NCBI GenBank assembly: GCA_024404435.1
Contig: JAKSPW010000066.1
Location: 1 to 7,273 of the forward strand
Length of the DNA: 7,273 bases
Reading direction: 5' to 3'
Origin: Clostridia bacterium
GTDB taxonomy: Bacteria > Bacillota > Clostridia > Oscillospirales > CAG-272
The position numbers were made by a program, and so were the translations under genes. The notes beneath the pieces are model-generated. The model saw only the letters and a list, made by a program, of their open reading frames with translations, did no database searches and was not told the origin of the DNA. Below are positions 1 to 5,816 of this stretch, one piece after another; position 1 is the stretch's first letter; each line of letters begins with the position of its first letter.

Positions 1-79
1 AATTGAGCCTTTCGGCTCATGAATTGATATCCCGCTTTGCGGGATATCATGAATTTCCGCCCTGCGGGCGGCATGAAAA
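1..79. repeat. Tandem hairpin array with ATGAATT linkers
   Basis: Three short perfect inverted repeats follow one another: GAGCC/GGCTC (5-18, loop TTTC), a 10-bp stem (26-35 with 39-48, loop TTT) and CCGCCC/GGGCGG (57-71, loop TGC). The stems differ in sequence, but the single-stranded linkers between them are the same: ATGAATT at 19-25 and 49-55, a partial ATGAA at 73-77, and AATT at the window edge (1-4), which looks like the end of another copy. The array therefore probably continues upstream of the window. It sits directly beyond the 3' end and terminator of the hrb gene and does not appear to encode protein. Variable stems with a conserved linker suggest selection on structure rather than sequence. 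Function unknown. Confidence 0.75.
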
Positions 80-101
80 AAGAGCCCTCGGGCTCTTTTT
101 T
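76..101 (-). terminator. Bidirectional rho-independent terminator of the hrb-like gene
   Basis: Six A's (76-81), stem GAGCC (82-86), loop CTCG (87-90), stem GGCTC (91-95) and six T's (96-101). The A and T tracts make it functional on either strand. It overlaps the TAA stop of the minus-strand gene (100-102), so that transcript would end almost at its stop codon. It may also end any transcript coming in from the left. Confidence 0.9.
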
Positions 102-714
102 ATTTTGCGGATCTCTCAAAATCTGAGGCGGGATGCTTGCACAGAGGGCAGACGAAATCTGCGGGGAGCTCCTCCCCCTCGTACTCGTACCCGCAGACGG
201 AGCATCTCCACACCGTTTTGCCGCCCGTGCTCTCCTGCGGCTTCGGCTTGATATGCGCGTGATAGTAGGCGTAGCTTGCCGACGGAACGGACGAGAGCAC
301 CTCGCCGCCCGTGACCGTCGCCACGACGAGAATGTGACTGCCGAGGTCGATTTTTTCGTCAACGTGCGCCGTCAGATACGCGTTCGTACCCTCCGTCACG
401 GCGAGCACACCGTTTTCGCACCGCTTCACTCCGTCAAAATTCTCAAACTTTTCGGCGTCTCTGCCCGACTGAAAGCCGAAGCGGGTGAAAAGCGAAAAGG
501 GCGCGTCCTCGGAGATGACGGAAAGCGTGACGTTATCGGTGTAATCGAGCATTTCCGCGGTGAAATTCGCCTTGTTCACGGAAAAAACGATCTTGTCGGG
601 CGAGTTTGCCGCCTGGATCGCCGTATTGATGATGCAGGCGTTGTCCTTCTTATAGCAGTTGACGCTGAGGACGAAGAGTCCGTAGGTCAGCGTGTGAAAA
701 ACTTTCTGATCCAT
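100..714 (-). CDS. hrb: Flavin reductase-rubredoxin fusion (high-molecular-weight rubredoxin, Hrb type)
   Basis: 204-residue cytoplasmic redox protein. Residues 1 to about 155 resemble the FMN-binding split-barrel flavin reductase domain. Residues about 167-204 are a rubredoxin with both iron-binding cysteine pairs intact, CSVC (Cys171, Cys174) and CPLC (Cys189, Cys192), plus the usual aromatic and acidic context. This order matches Hrb of Moorella, which passes electrons from NAD(P)H through FMN and the rubredoxin iron to the flavodiiron protein FprA, reducing NO or O2. A similar role is inferred here; no FprA gene is in the window. The ATG at 714 has an SD (GGAG, complement of 721-724) seven bases upstream. 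A consensus promoter and a Fur-like operator precede it, so iron or peroxide control is likely. Other split-barrel reductase-rubredoxin fusions could use a different partner. Confidence 0.9.
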   Translation of the reverse strand: MDQKVFHTLTYGLFVLSVNCYKKDNACIINTAIQAANSPDKIVFSVNKANFTAEMLDYTDNVTLSVISEDAPFSLFTRFGFQSGRDAEKFENFDGVKRCENGVLAVTEGTNAYLTAHVDEKIDLGSHILVVATVTGGEVLSSVPSASYAYYHAHIKPKPQESTGGKTVWRCSVCGYEYEGEELPADFVCPLCKHPASDFERSAK

Positions 715-727
715 ATCTGTCTCCTAA

Positions 728-742
728 CGATAATCATTATCA
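728..742 (-). promoter_or_regulatory. Fur-type operator (7-1-7 box) over the hrb transcription start
   Basis: On the minus strand this reads TGATAATGATTATCG, matching 14 of 15 positions of the Bacillus-type Fur box TGATAATNATTATCA. The inner 6-1-6 inverted repeat (GATAAT-G-ATTATC) is perfect. It lies three bases downstream of the hrb -10 element, covering the expected start of transcription, which is a standard position for repression. PerR and Zur boxes are related, so which regulator binds is inference. The match to Fur is better than to the PerR consensus TTATAATNATTATAA. Confidence 0.8.
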
Positions 743-744
743 AT

Positions 745-772
745 ATTATACCACTTTTTTCCGCTTTGTCAA
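745..772 (-). promoter_or_regulatory. Sigma-A promoter of the hrb-like gene
   Basis: On the minus strand: TTGACA (772-767), a 16-bp spacer and TATAAT (750-745). Both hexamers match consensus exactly. The inferred start of transcription, near 738, falls inside the Fur-type box. A strong promoter under a repressor site fits a gene that is switched off when iron is sufficient. Confidence 0.85.
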
Positions 773-813
773 GCGGCGACGGAAGAAAAATCCCCGCCCG
801 ATGCGGTTATTCA

Positions 814-842
814 TTGACAACGCCTGCCGCGTATGATAGAAT
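814..842 (+). promoter_or_regulatory. Sigma-A promoter of the nucleoside hydrolase gene
   Basis: TTGACA at 814-819, a 17-bp spacer and TAGAAT at 837-842, with an extended -10 TGA at 834-836. It lies about 30 bp before the ATG at 874, giving a short leader. It is back to back with the hrb promoter; the two -35 boxes are about 40 bp apart. Confidence 0.8.
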
Positions 843-873
843 AACTGCAAAAGAACGGCGAAAGGCAGATACC

Positions 874-1824
874 ATGGCAAAGAAAATAATTTTCGACACG
901 GATTTCGGCGGAGACTGCGACGACGCGCTCGCGCTCGATCTTCTGCTGTCCTGCGTGAAAAACGGCGAATGTGAGCTCCTCGGGATCACGGCGTCGGCGT
1001 GCATATACGACGTCGCGCGCGGGATATATACGATCCTTTATCAGCACGGGCTGGAGAGCATCCCCGTCGGCTCGTACTACAAGGCACACTGCGGTGCGCA
1101 CGACGGAAAATCGTACGGAGAGCAGCTCGGCAGACGCTTCCCGTCGCCCGGAGCACCGGATGAAGCGCCCGAAGGATTCAAGCTTTTGAGGCGTCTTCTT
1201 GCCGAAAACGATAACGTGACTCTCCTCTCGACCGGACCTCTCACGAACCTCGCGAAGCTCATCGAAAGTGAGCCCGACGAGTATTCGGACCTTGCGGGGA
1301 AGGAGCTCGTGGAAGCGAAGGTGCGTGAGATCGTCGTCATGGGTGGATGCTTCAGTCATCAGACCGGAGTCGAGCCGGAGCTCGATCACGTCGCGGAGGA
1401 CGGGCAGGTCATCCCGATGGCTGAGGGCAATCTCGCGGGGCATCTTGATGCCTCGAAGACGGTCTTTTACGGAGTGAACGTCCCGACGGTCGTCGTGCCG
1501 TTCGAGGTGGGCAACATGATGTTCACGGGTGCGCCGATGGCTGAGCACGGCGGCGGACTTACTCCCGATTCTTACACGTTCTGTCACTGCCGTATGGAAA
1601 AAGGACGCAATTCGTGGGATCCGGCGACGGCGCTTTACGCGGTTTTCGGAGCGATGCCGAACTTTCATCTTTCGGTACCGGGCGAGGTCAGGTTCGACGA
1701 AAATGGAGTGACGACGTTCTATCCCGACGGAAGCGGGCACCACCGCATCGCCGCCGCGCGTCTTCCGCTGAAGGTGGTCGGCACGGCGATCGACACGCTC
1801 GTCATGGGGCTGTTTGAAGATTAA
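874..1824 (+). CDS. Nucleoside hydrolase, inosine-uridine-preferring superfamily
   Basis: 316 residues, normal length for the superfamily, which cleaves the N-glycosidic bond of (deoxy)ribonucleosides to free base and sugar for salvage or catabolism. The N-terminus carries the calcium-binding aspartate cluster DTDFGGDCDDALAL (residues 8-21, with Asp8, Asp10, Asp14, Asp16 and Asp17). Further family landmarks are STGPLTNLA (119-127), IVVMGG (153-158), an Asn in AEGN (Asn186) and NSWDPATALYAV (246-257), whose Asp249 should be the last metal ligand. At the position of the catalytic His in classic HDP enzymes this protein has Trp248, so the substrate cannot be assigned. No signal peptide, so cytoplasmic. 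ATG 874 was chosen because the family N-terminus starts there and a promoter lies just upstream; the SD is modest (AAAGG, 861-865). The in-frame opening back to 133 is antisense to hrb. Single-gene unit with its own terminator. Confidence 0.9.
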   Translation: MAKKIIFDTDFGGDCDDALALDLLLSCVKNGECELLGITASACIYDVARGIYTILYQHGLESIPVGSYYKAHCGAHDGKSYGEQLGRRFPSPGAPDEAPEGFKLLRRLLAENDNVTLLSTGPLTNLAKLIESEPDEYSDLAGKELVEAKVREIVVMGGCFSHQTGVEPELDHVAEDGQVIPMAEGNLAGHLDASKTVFYGVNVPTVVVPFEVGNMMFTGAPMAEHGGGLTPDSYTFCHCRMEKGRNSWDPATALYAVFGAMPNFHLSVPGEVRFDENGVTTFYPDGSGHHRIAAARLPLKVVGTAIDTLVMGLFED

Positions 1825-1859
1825 AAAAATCCTGCAAACCGAGGTTTGCCGGATTTTTT
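1823..1859 (+). terminator. Bidirectional terminator between the nucleoside hydrolase and the MATE remnant
   Basis: A run of A's leads into ATCC, one mismatched base, GCAAAC (1834-1839), loop CGAG, GTTTGC (1844-1849), then GGAT followed by a T run to 1859. It starts within the TAA stop of the nucleoside hydrolase. The A run provides a T tract for the minus strand, so it also ends the convergent MATE remnant, whose stop codon (1858-1860) lies inside it. Confidence 0.88.
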
Positions 1860-2133
1860 ATATTTCATTTTTTATCCCGTCAGACGATTCCGACGTTAAA
1901 CCGTGCTTCTTTTCGTAATAACGGTATACGGCAAGCGAAAGGGAAATATTGAAAACGGGCAGGATCAGCGACGCTCCCGCGACCATGAGCGGATCGTTCG
2001 TGCGTCCGATGAAAAACGTGTCCGCCATGTTGTAGATCAGAACGATCAGCTGAGCCATGACAGTCGGCACCGCCATCGTCCGTACTGCAGCCGGCACCGA
2101 CATTTTTTCGAAGATTTCGGTATTCTTATCCGT
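1858..2133 (-). pseudogene. MATE family multidrug exporter remnant, internally deleted
   Basis: The reading frame encodes a recognisable MATE N-terminus: a short amphipathic leader, PAAVRTMAVPTVMAQLIVLI as the first membrane segment, then YNMADTFFIGRTNDP, a family hallmark. Homology stops near residue 51 (LPVF, around base 1951). The next stretch, AVYRYYEKKHG, resembles the charged end of such transporters. MATE proteins have about 450 residues and 12 membrane segments; only about 80-90 residues remain, so a large in-frame internal deletion is inferred. The family-like frame continues above the ATG at 2103 (DKNTEIFEK) to an ACG at 2133, which sits eight bases after a strong SD GGGAGG (complement of 2142-2147). 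This looks like a start codon changed from ATG. Only a weak -10 (complement of 2169-2174) is visible upstream. An expressed 81-residue product from 2103 is possible but could not transport. Confidence 0.75.
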
Positions 2134-2238
2134 TTTCCGCGCCTCCCTTCCGAAAAATCATTAAACGTATAATATCACAAAGCCACGCGCCGTTCAGAAA
2201 GACAATGTTAAATTAAAACTCCTCCGACGGGATTTTTG

Positions 2239-2889
2239 TCAGATCTCCGCAAACAGACCCGAAAAATCACCGTAGCCGAAGCAGTCTCTGCCTGCCGCGG
2301 CATCGAAATGGAACTTCGCGATGCCGAGATCGAGCTCGGGGAAGCGTCCGACTCCCGCCTCCGCCTTCACGGCGTCACCGTCGAGGGAAAAGTGAAATTT
2401 CTGCTGATTTATTGCCGTCGGCGCGAGCATCACCGAGTCGATGCCGCGTCTGTACCAGTCGGGCGCGCCGTCATAGCCGTCCGCGATCTCGTGAACGTCA
2501 CGCGAGACGTGCGGCTTCCCGCAGTTTTTGCCGTATCCGACGGAGATCACGAGGTAGACCTCTTCGCCGTCCCGAAGATCGAAGACGGCTTTGCTTTTGT
2601 TATAAGTGCTTCTCACCCAGCAGGTGCCGAGCCCCATCATTTGGGACGCGATGACGAGCACCTCTCCGTAGTAGCCGACATCCTCGTCTCTGCCGGGCGC
2701 TCCCGCGAGAACGAAATAGTTTTTCACTCCGCCGATCGTGCCGAGCTTTGCGGCGATGCCGGAAAAAGCGCGCGGCTCGTTCAGAATGAGCTGAAAATGA
2801 AGCCCCGTCCCGTCGTTGATCTTTCCGATGATACCGGATAGCTTATGGACTTTTTCCTTTTCTATCGGGCATTCGTTATACGAGCGCAC
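2239..2889 (-). CDS. Nitroreductase-family FMN oxidoreductase (TM1586-like)
   Basis: Resembles the putative TM nitroreductase group (PF14512): FMN-binding proteins with a duplicated or fused nitroreductase fold whose physiological substrates are mostly unknown. Visible signatures are RSYNECPIEKEKVHKL at the N-terminus, the MGLGTCWVRSTYNKS motif (residues 85-99 from the GTG), APTAINQQKFHF (156-167) and LDLGIAKFHFDAAA near the end. Coordinates use the GTG at 2889, the first conventional start, which has a possible SD (GAGAGG, six bases before). However, the frame stays open upstream and encodes DILTAVAERHS, giving the family motif RHSVRSY whose first Arg normally contacts FMN. That region begins with ACG at 2925, six bases after a GGGGGG tract and just below a consensus promoter. 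The natural protein is therefore probably 228 residues. Cytoplasmic; no clear terminator follows it. Confidence 0.85.
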   Translation of the reverse strand: MRSYNECPIEKEKVHKLSGIIGKINDGTGLHFQLILNEPRAFSGIAAKLGTIGGVKNYFVLAGAPGRDEDVGYYGEVLVIASQMMGLGTCWVRSTYNKSKAVFDLRDGEEVYLVISVGYGKNCGKPHVSRDVHEIADGYDGAPDWYRRGIDSVMLAPTAINQQKFHFSLDGDAVKAEAGVGRFPELDLGIAKFHFDAAAGRDCFGYGDFSGLFAEI

Positions 2890-2922
2890 CGAGTGCCTCT
2901 CTGCGACTGCTGTCAGAATATC

Positions 2923-2937
2923 CGTACCGATCCCCCC
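2923..2937 (-). promoter_or_regulatory. Probable ribosome binding site and ACG start of the nitroreductase
   Basis: On the minus strand, GGGGGG (2937-2932, preceded by AAA) is followed by ATCGGT and then ACG (2925-2923), GAT, ATT, CTG. The peptide read from ACG is the standard nitroreductase N-terminus with M replaced (xDILTAVAERHSVRSY). No ATG, GTG or TTG exists between the in-frame stop (2943) and the GTG at 2889. Either ACG is used as a weak start, or a former ATG has mutated and translation now begins at the GTG. Confidence 0.6.
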
Positions 2938-2947
2938 TTTTTATCTC

Positions 2948-2976
2948 ATTATATCTTTTTATCGTGTGAAAGTCAA
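2948..2976 (-). promoter_or_regulatory. Sigma-A promoter of the nitroreductase gene
   Basis: On the minus strand: TTGACT (2976-2971), a 17-bp spacer and TATAAT (2953-2948). The inferred transcript starts near 2941, a few bases before the G-rich ribosome binding site. That leaves a very short leader and supports translation starting near 2925. Confidence 0.85.
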
Positions 2977-2983
2977 TTCGCTA

Positions 2984-3012
2984 TTGCATTTTTCGGCAAT
3001 ATATGTTAAAAT
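2984..3012 (+). promoter_or_regulatory. Sigma-A promoter of the DUF1508 protein gene
   Basis: TTGCAT (2984-2989), a 17-bp spacer and TAAAAT (3007-3012), with an extended -10 TGT at 3004-3006. The leader of about 60 bases (3019-3078) is G+C rich around 3030-3049 and could form a small hairpin (CGGG 3038-3041 with CCCG 3046-3049). The -35 lies only seven bases from the -35 of the divergent nitroreductase promoter, so a regulator bound between them could affect both. Confidence 0.75.
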
Positions 3013-3078
3013 GAAATCAGTATAGGGTGCCGTCGGACGGGCGGGCCCGAAAAAAACAGAATAAAGGGAGACAATATA

Positions 3079-3444
3079 ATGGGAAAGTTCGTAGTTAAGG
3101 AAACGAAAACGGGATTTGTTTTCAATCTCAAAGCAGGCAACGGCGAAGTCATCGCAACGAGTGAAGTTTACTCCGCAGAGGCATCCTGCCTGAACGGCAT
3201 CGAGAGCGTCCGCAAGAACTGCGTCGGCGAGATCGAGGACCAGACAGTAGAAAACTTCGAAGAGAAGAAGCACCCGAAGTTCGAGGTTTACCTCGACAAG
3301 AAGGGCGAGTTCAGATTCCGTCTGAAGGCAAAGAACGGCGAGATCATCGCAACGGGCGAGGGCTACAAGTCCAAGGCCGGCTGCCTCAACGGCATCGAGA
3401 GCATCAAGAAGAACGCTCCCGAAGCAGCAGTCGAGAAGATCTGA
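3079..3444 (+). CDS. Tandem DUF1508 (YegP-like) small protein
   Basis: 121 residues made of two copies of the DUF1508/YegP unit, about residues 3-48 and 67-113, joined by an acidic linker (50-65). The units share the pattern F.F.LKA.NGE.IAT.E.Y....CLNGIES.(K/R)KN, and CLNGIES is identical in both. E. coli YegP has the same two-repeat layout. The family's biochemical role is not established, so no function is assigned. It has no membrane segment or signal peptide. The ATG at 3079 has a strong SD (AAAGGGAG, 3063-3070) eight bases upstream. Alanine is written mostly GCA, whereas the neighbours favour GCG and GCC, and Lys is mostly AAG. With the good promoter, SD and terminator this suggests high expression. 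Single-gene unit. Confidence 0.9.
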   Translation: MGKFVVKETKTGFVFNLKAGNGEVIATSEVYSAEASCLNGIESVRKNCVGEIEDQTVENFEEKKHPKFEVYLDKKGEFRFRLKAKNGEIIATGEGYKSKAGCLNGIESIKKNAPEAAVEKI

Positions 3445-3457
3445 ATCGGACAAAAGT

Positions 3458-3492
3458 AAAATCCCGTCGGGAAGACCCGACGGGATTTTTTT
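3458..3492 (+). terminator. Strong rho-independent terminator after the DUF1508 gene
   Basis: Perfect 14-bp stem (3458-3471 with 3476-3489), loop AAGA, T tract 3486-3492. It begins 14 bases after the TGA stop. Confidence 0.95.
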
Positions 3493-3511
3493 GCTTTTTT
3501 TGCCGCCGCTC

Positions 3512-3540
3512 TTTACTTTTCGTCAAAAAGCACTTATAAT
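3512..3540 (+). promoter_or_regulatory. Sigma-A promoter of the alpha-galactosidase gene
   Basis: TTTACT (3512-3517), a 17-bp spacer and consensus TATAAT (3535-3540), followed by a leader of about 30 bases with SD CGGAGGA (3564-3570) eight bases before the ATG. I saw no convincing catabolite (cre) site or operator. Confidence 0.8.
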
Positions 3541-3578
3541 TATTCCAGAATACATCGCAACAGCGGAGGAAAACGGAA

Positions 3579-5771
3579 ATGTCAATAATTTTCGACGAGA
3601 AAAAACGCATTTTCAGGCTTGATACTTCGGATTCGAGCTACGTTATCAAAATATACGACGAGGGTTATCTTCTGAACCTTTACTACGGAAAAAAGATACC
3701 CGACTGCAACCTTTCGGGATTTGAAACGAGAAGACGCAACGCGTCCTTCTCGCTCGCCAACCCCGTGATCGGCGAGACGTCCTTCACGCCCGACACGGCT
3801 CCGATGGAGTACGGCTGCAACGGCGCGGGAGACTTCAGGATCTCCGCACTCGCGGTCAGGAACGCGGACGGAAACAGCGTAACGGACGTACGTTACAGAA
3901 GCCACAGGATATACGCCGGCAAGCCGTCGATCCCCGGCATGCCGTCGACGTACGTGAACTCGGACGACGAGGCGGACACGCTCGAGATCGAGACGGTCGA
4001 CTCCGTCACGGGACTCACGGTCACGCTCGTCTACACCGTTTTCAAGTCGGTGCCCGTCATGACGAAGAGTGTCCGCGTCGAAAACGGCTCGGAAAGGGAG
4101 CTCGTCGTCGAGAGGGCGTTCAGCTGCTGCTGCGACTTCCCGACGATGGACTTCGACCTCGTCTCTCTCTGGGGCAGTCACGCCTGCGAGAGAAATATCG
4201 AGAGGCGTCCGCTCGCGCACGGCGTGCAGGGAGTCGAGAGCAAGAGAGGCGTTTCGGGACATTCGCAGAATCCCTTCGCCGCCTTCACGCGCCACGGCTC
4301 AACTGAGGAAAGCGGAGACACCTACGGCTTCAATTTCGTCTACTCCGGCAACTTTTCGGCACTTGCCGAATGTGATCATAACGCCTCCACCCGCTTTATC
4401 ATGGGCATCAATCCGACCGATTTCGAGTGGAAGCTCATACCGGGCGGGACGTTCTACGCCCCCGAGGTCGTCTGCGTCTACACTGACGGCGGACTCGGAG
4501 AGATGAGCCGCGTTTTCCACAGATTCTACAACAACAATCTGATCCGCGGAAGATACAAGACCGAAAAGCGCCCTCTTCTCATCAACAGCTGGGAAGCCGC
4601 TTACTTCAATTTCGATTCCGACAAGCTCGTGGGATTTGCCGAAGCGGCGCGCGAGCTCGGCGTCGAGATGCTCGTCATGGACGACGGATGGTTCGGCAAG
4701 CGCAATAACGACAAGTGCTCTCTCGGCGACTGGTACGTCAACGAGGACAAACTTGAGGGAGGACTCGCTCCGCTGATCGAGCGCATCAACGCGCTCGGCA
4801 TGAAGTTCGGTATCTGGTACGAGCCCGAGATGATCTCGCCCGACTCCGATCTTTACAGAGCTCATCCCGACTGGTGCGTCCACGTTCCGGGCAGAGAGCC
4901 TCTGATCGGCCGCCGTCAGTACGTGCTTGACGTGGCGAGAGCGGACGTGCGCGAAAACGTCTGGAATCAGATGTATGAGGTCCTGTCCGCAAACAAGATC
5001 GACTACGTCAAATGGGACTTCAACCGCAATATCTCCGACGCGGGAAGTGCGCTCCTCCCGCCGGAGCATCAGAAGGAGTTCTTCCACCGCTTCATTCTCG
5101 GAACGTACGAGCTGATGGACAGACTCGTCACGACCTTCCCCGACATCCTTCTCGAGAACTGCTCGGGCGGCGGCGGAAGATATGACCCCGCCATGCTTTA
5201 CTACTCACCGCAGATCTGGACGAGCGACAACACCGACGCCATCGCGAGACTCGACATCCAGTTCGGGACGTCGCTCTGCTATCCCGCGTCCGCGATGTCG
5301 GCTCACGTCTCGGCAAATCCGAGAGCGGATTACAAGATGAAAGGCGCCGTCGCGATGTGGGGCACCTTCGGATACGAGATGGACCCGAGACACCTCTCCG
5401 ACGAGGAAAAGGAGCTGTTCAAGTCTCAGGTGCGCGACTACCACAGGTATTACGACCTCATCAGATACGGCGACCTTTACCGCCTCGTCTATCCGGACAG
5501 AAGCGGCGCCGCCGTGTGGGAGATCGTCTCTCCCGAAAAGGACGGCTTCCTTCTCAATATAGTGACGGTGTGCTCGTTCGACTACTTCCGCCTGATCGTC
5601 AAGCCGAGAGGCCTCGATCCCGAAAAGTATTACAGAAACGACTCCGACGGAGAGGTGTACTCCGGCGCGCTCCTGATGTACGCGGGCATCGACTGCTCGA
5701 ACAGTATCTGGGGCGACCACTCGACGTGCGTTATGCACTTCACGGAAGTCCCCGCACCCGAAAACGAATAA
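3579..5771 (+). CDS. Alpha-galactosidase, glycoside hydrolase family 36
   Basis: 730 residues, the usual length for the bacterial tetrameric GH36 group (AgaN/RafA type), which releases terminal alpha-1,6-galactose from raffinose-family sugars and melibiose. Order: N-terminal beta-sandwich (about 1-325), TIM barrel (about 330-650) and a C-terminal beta domain. Active-site landmarks are all present: NSWEA (336-340), MDDGWFG (367-373; the two Asp bind substrate), KWDFNR with nucleophile Asp480, ENCSGGGGR (526-534) and SDNTDA with acid/base Asp550. There is no signal peptide, so it acts on imported oligosaccharides. ATG 3579 has the best SD and a promoter. No transporter or regulator gene lies beside it in the window, so its inducer cannot be read from context. 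The listed catalytic residues are assigned by family pattern. Confidence 0.95.
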   Translation: MSIIFDEKKRIFRLDTSDSSYVIKIYDEGYLLNLYYGKKIPDCNLSGFETRRRNASFSLANPVIGETSFTPDTAPMEYGCNGAGDFRISALAVRNADGNSVTDVRYRSHRIYAGKPSIPGMPSTYVNSDDEADTLEIETVDSVTGLTVTLVYTVFKSVPVMTKSVRVENGSERELVVERAFSCCCDFPTMDFDLVSLWGSHACERNIERRPLAHGVQGVESKRGVSGHSQNPFAAFTRHGSTEESGDTYGFNFVYSGNFSALAECDHNASTRFIMGINPTDFEWKLIPGGTFYAPEVVCVYTDGGLGEMSRVFHRFYNNNLIRGRYKTEKRPLLINSWEAAYFNFDSDKLVGFAEAARELGVEMLVMDDGWFGKRNNDKCSLGDWYVNEDKLEGGLAPLIERINALGMKFGIWYEPEMISPDSDLYRAHPDWCVHVPGREPLIGRRQYVLDVARADVRENVWNQMYEVLSANKIDYVKWDFNRNISDAGSALLPPEHQKEFFHRFILGTYELMDRLVTTFPDILLENCSGGGGRYDPAMLYYSPQIWTSDNTDAIARLDIQFGTSLCYPASAMSAHVSANPRADYKMKGAVAMWGTFGYEMDPRHLSDEEKELFKSQVRDYHRYYDLIRYGDLYRLVYPDRSGAAVWEIVSPEKDGFLLNIVTVCSFDYFRLIVKPRGLDPEKYYRNDSDGEVYSGALLMYAGIDCSNSIWGDHSTCVMHFTEVPAPENE

Positions 5772-5785
5772 AAAAATCACCCGAA

Positions 5786-5813
5786 TGCCGAGTGTCCGGA
5801 AGGACACTCGGCA
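5786..5813 (+). other. Perfect 12-bp hairpin with GGAA tetraloop after the alpha-galactosidase
   Basis: Stem 5786-5797 pairs perfectly with 5802-5813 around GGAA, a GNRA-type loop. It lies 15 bases after the stop codon and has no T tract, so it is not a simple terminator. A second hairpin with T-rich tail follows at once. It may stabilise the mRNA 3' end, or be a first, weak terminator in tandem. Confidence 0.75.
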
Positions 5814-5816
5814 ACG

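Noticed and set aside
133..873. In-frame upstream extension of the nucleoside hydrolase (a 563-residue reading)
   Set aside because: It runs antisense through the rubredoxin-flavin reductase gene and its promoter region. The enzyme family begins at 874, where a promoter lies just upstream.
811..1743. Long minus-strand reading frame opposite the nucleoside hydrolase
   Set aside because: Low-complexity, Arg-rich shadow of a well-supported gene, with no SD or family resemblance. The same holds for the long frames opposite the alpha-galactosidase (4299-5087, 5205-5807) and opposite the nitroreductase and glycosidase-like genes.
2166..2175. TATAAT on the plus strand (2168-2173) and TATTAT on the minus strand (2174-2169)
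   Set aside because: Neither has a credible -35. The plus-strand copy has no gene downstream; the minus-strand one could be a decayed MATE promoter but cannot be supported.
2890..2904. GAGAGG as the SD supporting the GTG start of the nitroreductase
   Set aside because: Kept only as an alternative, because that start would remove part of the conserved RHSVRSY motif encoded by the same bases.
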